Below are positions 8,464 to 17,633 of a stretch of DNA of 64,000 bases, piece after piece. The position numbers and the translations under genes are program-made. Numbering within the stretch: the first letter of the stretch is position 1; every line of letters begins with the position of its first letter. The notes beneath the pieces were generated by a model. That model was not told where the DNA came from. It did no database searches and saw only the letters and a program-made list of their open reading frames with translations. The DNA is from an uncultured Flavobacterium sp. (GTDB taxonomy: Bacteria; Bacteroidota; Bacteroidia; Flavobacteriales; Flavobacteriaceae): contig NZ_OX638201.1 of assembly GCF_951805225.1 (NCBI RefSeq), positions 558,001 through 622,000 on the forward strand. Direction: 5' to 3'.

Positions 8464-10461
8464 TTATTCTTGTCCCAGATTACGTAATTGTTTCAATTTG
8501 TCTTTCCAAACTTCAAGGCTTTCTTTGTGGATAGCGATGTTTTTGCGAACTTCAAGAACAATTGAGTTTTCTTTTTTCGCATTTTTTGTATTCGTAAAGA
8601 ACTGAATATTATTCTCTAATTGGAAGATTTCATTTTGAACTTCTTCAATTTTGCGCATTAAGAATATCTTCTCGTTGTCTAATTTACGTGTGTCATTGCT
8701 GTCAGATAAAGAGTCAATTCTGTTAGCAAAACGCATCATTTCAGTTTCTTTTTTACTCAAACTTAATTTTTCAAAAAGAGCATCAAGGATTTTATTGAAT
8801 TTTCCTTCGATGTGACGTCTTGCAAAAGGAACTTTTCCGTAACCTTTCCAGATTTCGATGTGTGCTTTTATAGCGTCTAAATCAGTTTTGTGATCACCAG
8901 TAAGTTGGTAAGCTCTTAGAATATCTAAGTAAGCTTTTTTATTGTCAAAAGCAGCAACTTCATCAACGTTTTCTTCTGATTTGTGCTCTTTTAATTTATC
9001 AAAATAATGATTACAAGCGTCTTTAAATTCTTTCCAGATTTTATCTGAATATTTTTTAGGAACGTGACCAATTTGTTTCCACTCTTCCTGAATTTGTTTC
9101 ATTACAGGAGTTGTAGCGCCAAAATCTGTACTTTCTTGTAGTTCTTTAGCTTTTGCTACAAGAGCCATTTTTTTGTTTAAATTGTCGTTTTGGTCTTTTT
9201 TAATGTCCTTGTAAAATGAATTTTTAAAAGAATTAAAATTTCTAACGGCAGTTTTAAATGCAGCCCAAGTTTCTTCATTTACTTCTGATGGTACTTTTCC
9301 TGCAGCAAAAAACTCATTTCTAAGTGCTTCTACTTTCTGAATTTGTACTAACCATTGTGAGTGAGAATTTACTTTTTCAGTTCCTAAAACCTCAATTTTT
9401 CCAATGATTTCTTTCTTAACTTCAAGATTTTGTTGTTCGTTTGCTCTTTGGCTTTCGAATAAAATTTCTCTTTTGTCATGAATTTTCTTAGTCAGTTCAC
9501 TGAATTTATTCCAGATACTATCACGGTGTTCTTTTGAAACCGGACCAATATCTTCTTTCCAGATTCTGTGTAAGTCTTGTAATTCACGGAATGCTTTGCT
9601 GATATCAGTTTCGTTTACTAATTCTTCAACGCGTGCAATAATTTTTTGCTTTTGCTCCAGATTGTATTTGAAATCTAAGTCTCTTGCTTCACGGTCTAAA
9701 TGCAGATAATCATAAAAATTCTCTACGTGAAAGTGGTAATTATTCCAAACGTGATTGTATTTGTCTTTTGGAATTGCTCCGGCATTTTTCCATCTTTCTC
9801 TTAAATCATTAAAATGTTTAAGTGTATCTTTAATGTTTTCCTGCGGATTTATAAGCTCTTTTAGTTCCTCAACTATTGCAAGTCGATTATCTAAATTAGA
9901 TTTAAGGTTTGTTTGTAAATGTTTAAAGTGAGCATTTCTTTTTTCTCTAAAAACATTATAATATTCATCGAATTTAGATTTTAATGGAGAATGATATTCA
10001 AATTCTTCGTTAGGATCTTCTTTAGAAGCGTTGAATTCTTCTTTTTTCTCCTCTATAAGATGGTTATATTGTAGTAAAAATGCTTTCTTAATTTCTTCGA
10101 TATGCTCTTTTACAGACATCACTTTATCATCGTTGATCAATTTTTTCAATTCATCAACAAGTGCGTCAAGAGAGAAAGTATTATAATCCTGCATAGGAAT
10201 ATCATGGCGCTCTTTTAGCGTTTCATCTTCACTTTCTTCGGCATTCGAATTTGTTATAGCATCTAATGCTGTTTGATGCTCTGTTTCTGTAGATTCAGCT
10301 TCAACCGTATTTTCTGCTACAACTTCTTCATTAGGAATTGTATCTTCAGTTGCTGCTTCAGAACCAGTAGTTTCAATTGCATTATCTTGTGTAGAATCGT
10401 TAATCTCGATTTCTAATTTTCCGTCTGCTTCTTGCAGGTTATCATTCTTTTCTTCTAACAT
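8464..10461 (-). CDS. DUF349 domain-containing protein, five repeats
   Basis: A 665-residue cytoplasmic protein with no signal or membrane segment. The first ~85 residues are acidic and probably disordered. Five DUF349-type helical repeats follow, each with the W-K-x2-G-x-[IV]-P core: RERWKNAGAIPKDKY (about 225), HRIWKEDIGPVSKEH (about 297), a diverged copy FFAAGKVPSEVNEETW (about 388), EEWKQIGHVPKKYSD (about 456) and IEIWKGYGKVPFARR (about 534). A long coiled-coil tail ends the protein. DUF349 repeats are common in Bacteroidetes but the biochemical role is not known to me. A TTG-N19-TATCTTTC promoter lies 35 bp upstream and a terminator follows, so this is a single-gene unit. Confidence 0.9.
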   Translation of the reverse strand: MLEEKNDNLQEADGKLEIEINDSTQDNAIETTGSEAATEDTIPNEEVVAENTVEAESTETEHQTALDAITNSNAEESEDETLKERHDIPMQDYNTFSLDALVDELKKLINDDKVMSVKEHIEEIKKAFLLQYNHLIEEKKEEFNASKEDPNEEFEYHSPLKSKFDEYYNVFREKRNAHFKHLQTNLKSNLDNRLAIVEELKELINPQENIKDTLKHFNDLRERWKNAGAIPKDKYNHVWNNYHFHVENFYDYLHLDREARDLDFKYNLEQKQKIIARVEELVNETDISKAFRELQDLHRIWKEDIGPVSKEHRDSIWNKFSELTKKIHDKREILFESQRANEQQNLEVKKEIIGKIEVLGTEKVNSHSQWLVQIQKVEALRNEFFAAGKVPSEVNEETWAAFKTAVRNFNSFKNSFYKDIKKDQNDNLNKKMALVAKAKELQESTDFGATTPVMKQIQEEWKQIGHVPKKYSDKIWKEFKDACNHYFDKLKEHKSEENVDEVAAFDNKKAYLDILRAYQLTGDHKTDLDAIKAHIEIWKGYGKVPFARRHIEGKFNKILDALFEKLSLSKKETEMMRFANRIDSLSDSNDTRKLDNEKIFLMRKIEEVQNEIFQLENNIQFFTNTKNAKKENSIVLEVRKNIAIHKESLEVWKDKLKQLRNLGQE

Positions 10462-10495
10462 TTTAAATGTATAAGGTTTTTATTGTAAACAGAGC

Positions 10496-10525
10496 GAAAG
10501 ATAGTAAAGGAGTTTCTAAATACAA
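10496..10525 (-). promoter_or_regulatory. candidate promoter of the DUF349 gene
   Basis: On the minus strand TTG (10525-10523), 19 bp, then TATCTTTC (10503-10496): one mismatch to TAnnTTTG with standard spacing, 35 bp before the ATG. Confidence 0.5.
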
Positions 10526-10764
10526 AATAAATCGTTTGTTTATACGTGATTTTACGATGAAATTCCTATTTAATGAAGTAATTTAGGAATGTGATATCGG
10601 TTTTTTTGCTATTTTTTTTGAAGTTTAATTAAATGGGTAATTTATACACTTTTAAGGAAATTTGTGGGAAGTCTCTATTTTAAATCAAAATGAGTAGTTT
10701 TTTTTCAATAGTCAGGATTTTGAAAAATTCTATTTGACGAGATTTTCTAAGAGTTTGAAGCGGA
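10526..10764. other. AT-rich intergenic stretch, no gene seen
   Basis: This is the rest of the 303-bp gap between the DUF349 promoter and the outer-membrane protein gene. Long T and A runs occur but there is no hairpin of note, no repeat family member and no supported small ORF. Confidence 0.5.
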
Positions 10765-11520
10765 TTAAAATAAAATTAGCATTCCAACTTCGATACCATA
10801 ATTATAAGTTTTATGGCTGCCAAAAGCTACACTTGGATGTATGTAAGCCATGTCGTTTTTAGTAATCCTTCTGCCAAATTCTACAAAAGCATTATTCGGA
10901 TAACCTTTATTGGTGTTGTTGTATCTAAAAGCAACATCGGCAGCAATCCAGTTTTTTCCAAGTATAAACATAAAGTAATTTTCGAATGCAGTAAGATTGA
11001 TATCACTTCTATTGTCAGATCCTGCAAAACTCATTTGGTTTTCTAAAGAAGCAATCCATAAAATATGATTTTTCTTTATATATTTTCCGTAGAAAATAGC
11101 CGGAGCAAAGACCCATTTGCCTGATCCAAGAGCCGGATCAACGGCAGAGTTTGAGATTATTCTGGCGCGAAAAGCAACTCCATCTTTATTATGTTTCAAA
11201 TAGGGTATATAGCTAATTCCAACGCCAATATCGCCAATACCGGTTTTATTTATAGAGCTAGTATTTGTAGAAACTAAAGGAAGATCGACTCGCAAGTTCC
11301 ACGCTTTATTAGCAATAGGATGTAAGAAACGAAGTTGTGTAGTATTAAATGAGCCCGTTTCAGTATCTAAATACTCATTAAAAAGTAATATTGTTTTTAG
11401 ATAATAATGATAACGCGCTTCTTCATAAATGTTTTCTTTCTGCTCATTAATAGTATCCTGAGCAAGAATTGAATTGTAAAATGGAAAAATGAGTAAAAAA
11501 AAAGGTAGAAATTTTTTCAT
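10765..11520 (-). CDS. probable outer-membrane beta-barrel protein, function unknown
   Basis: A 251-residue protein with a signal peptide (MKKFLPFFLLIFPFYNSILAQ) and alternating hydrophobic/polar strands rich in aromatics (TGIGDIGVGISYIPYL, HILWIASLENQMSF, NWIAADVAFRYNN). It ends in Phe within YGIEVGMLILF, as many outer-membrane barrels do. I recognise no enzyme motif. It may belong to the loose group of transporter-like or lipid-modifying barrels, but nothing visible decides this. It follows aroE on the same strand after 67 bp and may be the last gene of the TPR-aroE unit. Confidence 0.6.
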   Translation of the reverse strand: MKKFLPFFLLIFPFYNSILAQDTINEQKENIYEEARYHYYLKTILLFNEYLDTETGSFNTTQLRFLHPIANKAWNLRVDLPLVSTNTSSINKTGIGDIGVGISYIPYLKHNKDGVAFRARIISNSAVDPALGSGKWVFAPAIFYGKYIKKNHILWIASLENQMSFAGSDNRSDINLTAFENYFMFILGKNWIAADVAFRYNNTNKGYPNNAFVEFGRRITKNDMAYIHPSVAFGSHKTYNYGIEVGMLILF

Positions 11521-11587
11521 AACTATCTATTAATGAATAGACTAAGTTACGAAAAGAATTCTACCGTTTCATTTTGTAAGTATGTTT

Positions 11588-12337
11588 TTATTTATTCCAG
11601 ATTTTCCAAGCTTTTTCTGCTTGAAAAATTAGCATATCATAACCATTTTTTATTGTTGCGCCTTTTTCTTTGGCATTTTTTAAAAACTGAGTTTCTTCCG
11701 GATTGTATATCAAATCGTAAGCAATATGTTTCTCTGTAAAAAACTCATACGGAAGATCTGGACAAGCTTCAATATTAGGACTTGTTCCTACCGGAGTACA
11801 ATTGATTATAATTTGAAAATTATCAAAAGTAGTAGCATTAATTAAACTGTAATCAATGATATTTTCCTTTGATTCTCTGGAAACAAAAGTATACGGAATA
11901 TCTAATTCGTCAAGAGCAAATGCAACACCTTTTGATGCGCCGCCAGTTCCCAGAATTAGGGCTTTTTTGTGATGCGGTTCTAATAATGGTTTTAATGATT
12001 TTTTGAAACCATAATAATCAGTGTTGTAACCTTTTAATTCTCCGTTTTTGGTGAATTTAATAGTGTTTACAGCACCAATTAAAGCCGCTTTTTTTGATAA
12101 TTTATGCAAGAACGGAATAACTTGTTCTTTGTATGGTATCGTAACATTTAATCCTTTTAAATCGGGATTGTTTTTTACTAATTCAGTGAAATAATTAATT
12201 TCAGATATATCGAAGTTTTCGTAGCTGTTGCCGGCAAAAACTTCATCGCTGAATTTTTCTGTAAAATATCCTTTTGAAAATGAGTAACTAATATTACGGC
12301 CCAACAAGCCAAAACGTCTTCTTAAAATATCAATCAT
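11588..12337 (-). CDS. aroE: shikimate dehydrogenase
   Basis: AroE reduces 3-dehydroshikimate to shikimate with NADPH in chorismate synthesis. At 249 residues it is shorter than E. coli AroE (272). Substrate residues are present: SYSFSKGYF near the N-terminus, catalytic Lys70 in NVTIPYKEQ, Asn91 in GAVNTIK, and Asp107 in GYNTDYYGF. The dinucleotide loop is GTGGASKG (130-137), and the C-terminal GYDMLIFQAEKAW matches the family. Its ATG shares one base with the stop of the upstream TPR gene (TAATG), which implies translational coupling. Confidence 0.94.
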   Translation of the reverse strand: MIDILRRRFGLLGRNISYSFSKGYFTEKFSDEVFAGNSYENFDISEINYFTELVKNNPDLKGLNVTIPYKEQVIPFLHKLSKKAALIGAVNTIKFTKNGELKGYNTDYYGFKKSLKPLLEPHHKKALILGTGGASKGVAFALDELDIPYTFVSRESKENIIDYSLINATTFDNFQIIINCTPVGTSPNIEACPDLPYEFFTEKHIAYDLIYNPEETQFLKNAKEKGATIKNGYDMLIFQAEKAWKIWNK

Positions 12338-13734
12338 TATTCTTTTCTATGTTTTTCAATGTAATTTTTCACCATTTTTTTTGACCAGACTACCGGAAAT
12401 AAATCTTCGATTAAAATGTAGTTTTCAAAGTTCAAACGCAAACCATTGCTTAAATGAAATTTTGCTTTTGTATTGTCCTGAATCATAAAATACAATCCTG
12501 CTAAACGATATTCGATTTCGTTTTCTTCAGGAAAATATTCCGTTGCTTGCAATAAGGTTTGAATGGCACTTTCGAATTCACCTAAAAACTGAAGTATGTC
12601 AACCCAGAATAACCAGGTATCTAATGCATAATCTCCAAATTCTACCGCTTTTCTGTATCCAAATTCAGCTTCTTCAAAAAAGTTCATTTGTTTATTGATC
12701 GTCGCATAACGTTTCCAGTACAAACGATTTTGATTGTCGATTGCTAAAGCTTTATTCACAAAAAATAATGCTTTTTGAAAGTTTTTTTGACGAACATGAA
12801 AGTCAGTAATTGCAATCCATCCTTTGTCTAAAAGCGGATCTTCGTGTACAGTTTGGTTGTAATATTGTAATGCTTTCGCCGAATTACCTAGTTTTTCGTA
12901 GCATTTTCCAATACGCAATAGCGCATAAGAAGTTGCATCGTCTAACTCGATAGTTCTGTTGTAGCTTTCGATTGCTTCACTGTATTTTTTAAGACGTTCA
13001 TAGGCTTTTGCTTTTTCCATGAAAGCGCCCAAAAATTCATCGTCAATAAGTGTTGCATAGTCAAAAGCGCGAATCGCATTTTCGTATTCTTTTACGCCAT
13101 AATGCAAACGTCCAAGCTGATGCCAGGCGATTTCGCTATATGGGTTTTTATTGATATAATCGTTAAGATATAGAATGGCTTCCTGATTTTGATCTAAAAA
13201 TTCAAAACAATAAACCACATTATACAAAGCAGATTGATCTTCTAAATCTTCTTCAAGACATTTTATAAAACTGTCTTTTGCCATCTCAAGGTTATCCATA
13301 AACAGATATTCCATTCCAATCAAGTTGTACACATCAGCGTAGTCGTCTGTATATTGCAAGGCAATTTTAAGCAATTCTACCGCTTTTTCGTGTTGATCTC
13401 TTTTAGAACAAATATTGGCTTTTTGGATGTAAATTTCCTCGTTATTAGGTTCGATTGCATATAACTCGTTCAGGAGTTTCTCGGCGATTTCCAGTTTGTC
13501 GTCGTAAACCAACATTTCTACTTGTACTAATTTTAAGCCCGTAGATTTTGGGTGTTGGTCTAATGCAAGTTTCAAGGCCTTTTTTGCTAAATTAGCCTTA
13601 CCTATATCTAAATAATGAAGAATGATTTCTTCAAATTCTTCAGAATCAAAAAAGAGTACTTTGTTAGTTTTTAACATAGACTCAAATTTGGATAAGGATA
13701 GGTTATAATCTTCTTCTTCGTTGCTTAATTGCAT
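12337..13734 (-). CDS. cytoplasmic tetratricopeptide repeat protein
   Basis: A 465-residue protein with no signal peptide, built almost wholly of TPR units: for example EIYIQKANICSKRDQHEKAVELLKIALQ, SEIAWHQLGRLHYGVKEYENAIRAFDYA and SYALLRIGKCYEKLGNSAKALQYYNQ, about ten in all. It probably acts as a scaffold or adaptor; no partner can be named. The stop codon overlaps the aroE start by one base, so the two are made together. The 273-bp region upstream holds the structured element at 13919-14004. Confidence 0.85.
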   Translation of the reverse strand: MQLSNEEEDYNLSLSKFESMLKTNKVLFFDSEEFEEIILHYLDIGKANLAKKALKLALDQHPKSTGLKLVQVEMLVYDDKLEIAEKLLNELYAIEPNNEEIYIQKANICSKRDQHEKAVELLKIALQYTDDYADVYNLIGMEYLFMDNLEMAKDSFIKCLEEDLEDQSALYNVVYCFEFLDQNQEAILYLNDYINKNPYSEIAWHQLGRLHYGVKEYENAIRAFDYATLIDDEFLGAFMEKAKAYERLKKYSEAIESYNRTIELDDATSYALLRIGKCYEKLGNSAKALQYYNQTVHEDPLLDKGWIAITDFHVRQKNFQKALFFVNKALAIDNQNRLYWKRYATINKQMNFFEEAEFGYRKAVEFGDYALDTWLFWVDILQFLGEFESAIQTLLQATEYFPEENEIEYRLAGLYFMIQDNTKAKFHLSNGLRLNFENYILIEDLFPVVWSKKMVKNYIEKHRKE

Positions 13735-13918
13735 ACTTTGTTTATTTGAAATTAGCCTGTTATAAATTTAGGCAACCATATTATTGTTGTGGGGAAAGGA
13801 AATTAATTGTTTTGAACAATTTAATTAACAATATGGACAGAATTCCTATTCTGTTTTTAGTCATAATCTTCTTATTTTAAAAGAGATTATTAGTTATTAT
13901 TATATTTTATTTTTAACC

Positions 13919-14004
13919 GAGAGTCCTAGCCCTGATAGAAGCGATATCCTTTAGTTTTTTTCTTTAAAAAACTAAAGATAAAGCGGATAGCAGGAAATAG
14001 CTCC
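13919..14004. ncRNA. candidate structured RNA element (flavo-1-like)
   Basis: Between GAG (13919-13921) and CTC (14001-14003) the two halves can pair in steps: CCTG/CAGG, TATCC/GGATA, and a long central stem TTTAGTTTTTT/AAAAAACTAAA. Conserved-looking single-stranded words lie between them (CCTAGCCCTGATAGAAGCG on one side, AAGCGGATAGCAGGAAATAG on the other). I recall this combination from intergenic spaces of other flavobacteria and it resembles the flavo-1 RNA motif, but I cannot verify the match. The strand is undecided. It begins four bases after the aminotransferase stop, so it could be that gene's 3' UTR. Confidence 0.45.
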
Positions 14005-14007
14005 AAA

Positions 14008-15204
14008 TTATGCTTTTTGCCCTTTTTTCAAGATTTCATCCATAACACTCAGGATTATGGCACAACCTTCTTTTATTTCTTCTTCAGAAATGGTTAATGG
14101 TGGTGTTATTCTAATGGCGCATCCTTCGAATAGCAACCAGAATAAAATGAGTCCTTTGTCCTGACAGTTCAAAATAACTTCGTTGGTTATTTCGGCTGTT
14201 TCAGTCATTGCTGCGAGCATTAATCCTTTTCCTCTAACTTCCTTTATCAAAGGATGTACCAAAAGCGATCTGAAGAGTTTTTCCTTCTCTAAAGCCTCTG
14301 TCATAAGGTTTGTTTCAGTTAATTCCTGCAAAGTAGCCAGACATGCTGACGCAATGACAGGATGACCTCCAAAAGTCGTAATGTGTCCTAGTTTAGGATT
14401 TTCGGTTAAAAGATCCATTTTTTCTGCCGAAGCTGTAAAAGCACCAACCGGCATTCCGCCACCCATTCCTTTTCCCATAACGACAATATCGGGAATAACA
14501 TCGTAGTTTTGGAAGCCAAAAAGTTTTCCGGTTCTTCCAAATCCAGGCTGAATTTCGTCGACAATCATCATCGCTCCAACTTCGTCACAACGTTTGCGAA
14601 CTTTTTGTAAAAAATTATCGTGAGGCTGAATAAATCCTGCGCCTCCCTGAATAGTTTCTAAAAGTATTGCGGCTGTTCTGGTGGTTATTTTTTCTAAATC
14701 GGCTTCGTTATTGAACGTGATAAAATCAACATCCGGAAGCAAAGGACGAAAGGCTTGTTTGCGTTCTTCGAATCCCATAACACTCATAGAACCCATTGTG
14801 TTGCCGTGATAAGCGTTATGACACGAAATAAGCTGACTACGGCCTGTTATTCGTTTTGCTAATTTTAAGGCGCCTTCAATCGCTTCTGTACCTGAATTTA
14901 CTAAATAGGTTTTATTTAAAGATTCCGGTAGGAGTGAAGCTAGTAATTTGCAATATTGAACGGCCGGACTTTGCGAATATTCGCCATAAACCATGACGTG
15001 CGAATATTTGTCTAACTGATCTTTTATGGCTTGATTGACTCTTGGATGTTGATGTCCAAGCGTGCAAGCCGAAACTCCGGCTACGAAATCTAAATATTTT
15101 TTATCGTTTGTATCGTAAATGTATGAGCCTATGGCATGCGAAACTTCCATTCCTAAAGGATAAGGAGAAGTTTGCGCTTGATATTTTATAAAATCTGGAT
15201 TCAT
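14008..15204 (-). CDS. class III PLP-dependent aminotransferase (acetylornithine/ornithine-type)
   Basis: A 398-residue fold-type I aminotransferase. The PLP lysine is K245 in VVMGKGMGGGMP; D216 and E217 in MMIVDEIQPGFGRTG contact the cofactor ring; NSGTEAIEGALKLAKR binds the phosphate; HNAYHGNT is the usual aromatic/His stacking segment. This places it with ArgD, ornithine, 4-aminobutyrate and related omega-aminotransferases, and the amino donor cannot be settled from sequence. It is not in an arginine operon, so a catabolic or polyamine-related role is as likely as ArgD. It appears to be a single gene, flanked upstream by repeats (15211-15330) and followed after four bases by the structured element. 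Confidence 0.85.
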   Translation of the reverse strand: MNPDFIKYQAQTSPYPLGMEVSHAIGSYIYDTNDKKYLDFVAGVSACTLGHQHPRVNQAIKDQLDKYSHVMVYGEYSQSPAVQYCKLLASLLPESLNKTYLVNSGTEAIEGALKLAKRITGRSQLISCHNAYHGNTMGSMSVMGFEERKQAFRPLLPDVDFITFNNEADLEKITTRTAAILLETIQGGAGFIQPHDNFLQKVRKRCDEVGAMMIVDEIQPGFGRTGKLFGFQNYDVIPDIVVMGKGMGGGMPVGAFTASAEKMDLLTENPKLGHITTFGGHPVIASACLATLQELTETNLMTEALEKEKLFRSLLVHPLIKEVRGKGLMLAAMTETAEITNEVILNCQDKGLILFWLLFEGCAIRITPPLTISEEEIKEGCAIILSVMDEILKKGQKA

Positions 15205-15210
15205 TTTTTT

Positions 15211-15245
15211 AAGGTTCTAAGTTGCTTAGCTTCTTAGGTTCTGAG
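15211..15245. repeat. CTTAG-heptad interspersed repeat
   Basis: A run of words of the form TTCTTAG/GTTCTAAG just upstream of the aminotransferase start. The same low-complexity family occurs at 61815-61855 and 63768-63901. Confidence 0.5.
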
Positions 15246-15289
15246 TTTTTTTTGTTTCAGGTTGTAAACTTAGACTTTGACTAAAATTT

Positions 15290-15330
15290 AACCGCAAAGA
15301 TCGCAAAGATTTACGCAAAGTTTGCAAAGC
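15290..15330. repeat. CGCAAAG-word repeat
   Basis: Four GCAAAG words in 41 bp, beginning AACCGCAAAGATCGCAAAG. It is a single-arm copy of the family seen as full palindromes at 8229-8390 and 56211-56332. Confidence 0.65.
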
Positions 15331-15414
15331 TGCAATCAAGTTTATATTATTAAAATGCAAAGAACACAAAGCTTTCTAAACTGAAAACTGCGACTGAATA
15401 TTAATAACTGATAA

Positions 15415-17115
15415 TTATTTCACCGCTTGAAGTTTGACTTTTGCCGAAGTTTTCGCCGAAGGTTTTGCTGCTGCTTTTGCAGCCGGTTTCTTCTTGTCGT
15501 AATCTAAGGTTTCTTTCCTGACTTTCATCGGAGTGTCTTTATCCTTAGCTTCTTGATCTTTTCCTTCTTGTATTAATTTGTCGTTGAGTTCATTGTCTTC
15601 TGCGGTAAAAATATCGTCTTTCGACTTTATTCGTTCATCGCCACGCCAGACTAAACCTCTTAATTTACGAGCATTTTCGGGCAAGTCGGCTTCGGGGTAA
15701 ATATCGCCATCGACTTTATTAAAAAAGCTAATAGTTTCTACAGCATTATTCTCCAGAAGTAAATTAATTTTACTACTTACATTTTTATTGATTCCAATAA
15801 GTTCGTGTTGATCATTTCGCATGAAATAAATGACTTCAGTATTTTTGATAACATCTACATCATGGAGTTTTCCGTCTTTAAATTTTCCGAATAAATTGAT
15901 TCCCTTGACTTGATTATATCCGGTTCCGAGTGTGTCCTTCGAGACGAGAAAGGTGTTATTGAGGACTTTCATAGAATCTAATTTTCGGGTATTCTGGTCA
16001 CCAATTAAATGGATAACTTCGCCGGTAATTTGGTTTTCACCGTTCCATAAAATTGGGCTTCCAATTAGTTTTGTCAAGGCAATTTTAGTATCTGAGTGCA
16101 AAGAATCACATTTTCCGCTCATGTCGATTTTGAAAAAACGAACATTGTTATAAGCTCTAATAATACGTTCTCCTTCTTTGCCGGTTACCATTAATTTTTT
16201 TCCGTGAATGTAAACGGAGTCATTTTCGACAAGATTAATTGCAACCGCTCTTTTGGTTACAAACATGGAATCTTTTAGCTTATAAATCTCGGCATAATGA
16301 CCTTTTACAATTCCGCGATTTATGGAATCTGTAATTTTTACATTTCGCGTTGCCGATGCAAATTCAATATTTCGATTATAATACAAACTATCGCCTTCAA
16401 TGAGCCTGTCATCATATTTTATATAGGATTTCCGCAAAAAGTGGGCGAGATTTTTCTTGGTATCATAAAACCCTTTTTCTGTATAAATATAATTGGTTTT
16501 ACTGGTAATTGTCGATGGTCCAAATAAATAGGTATGTCCAGAATTACTGTAATAATCTAAGTGATTAGATTTTATTACATATTTAGGATTTGTAATAGTA
16601 ACTTCGGTTAAGAATTGAAATTTCTTTTCTGAAACATAATATCTTCCTGATTTACTTACTAAAGTATTGTCTTTGTTGACGATTGTACCTTTTGTATTGT
16701 AAAAAACCTGCTGAACATTTCGGTCAAAATTAATCGTATCGGTTTGTAAAGTAGCATCAGGCGAACTCATAACGGCGTCACCGGTTGCGAAAGCTTTTTT
16801 TAAGTTTCCGCTGTATTCTGCATATTTACTATTTAAAAACAAAGTATCACCTTGCACTAATTGTACATTTCCGAAAGCTTTGATGTAGTTTTCTTTTTGA
16901 AAAAAATAGGCTTTATTACAAGTCAGGACAACACCATCATGATTTACTTTTACATTTCCGGTAAGCAAAATTCCATCTGGCACTAAAACCTGATTCACTT
17001 CTACGAGGTCAGAATTCTCAATATTAATTGTTTTTGGCTTTGGCGCTTGTGCAAAAATGGATTGTACGCTTAACAAAAGCAAACAATAGGATATGAAAAA
17101 GAGTGATTTCTTCAA
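15415..17115 (-). CDS. OstA-like (LptA-type) envelope protein
   Basis: A 566-residue exported protein with a signal peptide (MKKSLFFISYCLLLLSVQSIFAQ). Its repeated beta strands fit the OstA-like/LptA beta-jellyroll fold that carries lipopolysaccharide to the outer membrane: LTGNVKVNHDGVVLTCNKAYFFQKENYIKAFG at 50-82, then several units of the type D-T-x-F-L-N-S-K-Y-A-E-Y-S-G. The last ~45 residues are Lys/Ala-rich and probably disordered. The start codon is TTG: no ATG gives a signal peptide, an in-frame stop lies 6 codons upstream, and a perfect TAAATTTG box sits at 17139-17132. It is transcribed alone. Confidence 0.85.
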   Translation of the reverse strand: MKKSLFFISYCLLLLSVQSIFAQAPKPKTINIENSDLVEVNQVLVPDGILLTGNVKVNHDGVVLTCNKAYFFQKENYIKAFGNVQLVQGDTLFLNSKYAEYSGNLKKAFATGDAVMSSPDATLQTDTINFDRNVQQVFYNTKGTIVNKDNTLVSKSGRYYVSEKKFQFLTEVTITNPKYVIKSNHLDYYSNSGHTYLFGPSTITSKTNYIYTEKGFYDTKKNLAHFLRKSYIKYDDRLIEGDSLYYNRNIEFASATRNVKITDSINRGIVKGHYAEIYKLKDSMFVTKRAVAINLVENDSVYIHGKKLMVTGKEGERIIRAYNNVRFFKIDMSGKCDSLHSDTKIALTKLIGSPILWNGENQITGEVIHLIGDQNTRKLDSMKVLNNTFLVSKDTLGTGYNQVKGINLFGKFKDGKLHDVDVIKNTEVIYFMRNDQHELIGINKNVSSKINLLLENNAVETISFFNKVDGDIYPEADLPENARKLRGLVWRGDERIKSKDDIFTAEDNELNDKLIQEGKDQEAKDKDTPMKVRKETLDYDKKKPAAKAAAKPSAKTSAKVKLQAVK

Positions 17116-17190
17116 TTGATTAATTTTTTGTCAAATTTATGAAAAAGGTTACAACCTTATAATGTTATTAGGATTAAATTATAGATTTTA

Positions 17191-17633
17191 GATGCAAAGG
17201 TTCAGAGTGGCAAAGGTACAAAGGTTTGTTGGCGTTTTTTGTAAATGAATTTTATAGGGAATTTTTATCGTAGAGACGCACAGAAGTGCGTCTAACATAG
17301 AGTTGTAGGTTCAAAGTCAAAGATTCAAAAAAGGTTTGTAGATAGAGAATACGTAGGAGTTTAAATTGTAGCTTGAATTGTGCCGTTAGGCACTAAATAT
17401 TGGTAGTAAAAATTACAATGATTACCCAAGCGTGCCGTTAGGTACGCAACAAATCGATAAATGTCACGTACCTACGGCACGTAAAATCAATTCTGAATTC
17501 ATTTACTACCAATATTTAGTGCCTAATGGCACAAAAATAAACTTATGCGGTTACTATGTGTTTTTAGATTTTAAAATCTTTAATTCATTTCAAAAAACCT
17601 TTGAACCTTTGCCACTCAGAATCTCTGTACCTT
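17191..17633. repeat. mosaic of nested inverted repeats
   Basis: This fills the 682-bp gap upstream of the GH13 lipoprotein gene. The outermost arms (17191-17227 and 17595-17633) are CAAAGG-word repeats complementary to each other. Inside the left arm is the hairpin AGACGCAC-agaa-GTGCGTCT (17274-17293). The core is a 31-nt inverted repeat with one G-T mismatch (17380-17410 with 17502-17532, starting GTGCCGTTAGGCAC). Nested inside that is GTGCCGTTAGGTACG (17432-17446) against CGTACCTACGGCAC (17467-17480). An open frame of 89 codons across it is not credible. Confidence 0.85.

Noticed and set aside
8216..8605. 129-codon open frame on the plus strand
   Set aside because: It runs through the CGCAAAG palindrome, the DUF349 terminator and into the antisense of the DUF349 gene; its sequence is an artefact of repeat words.
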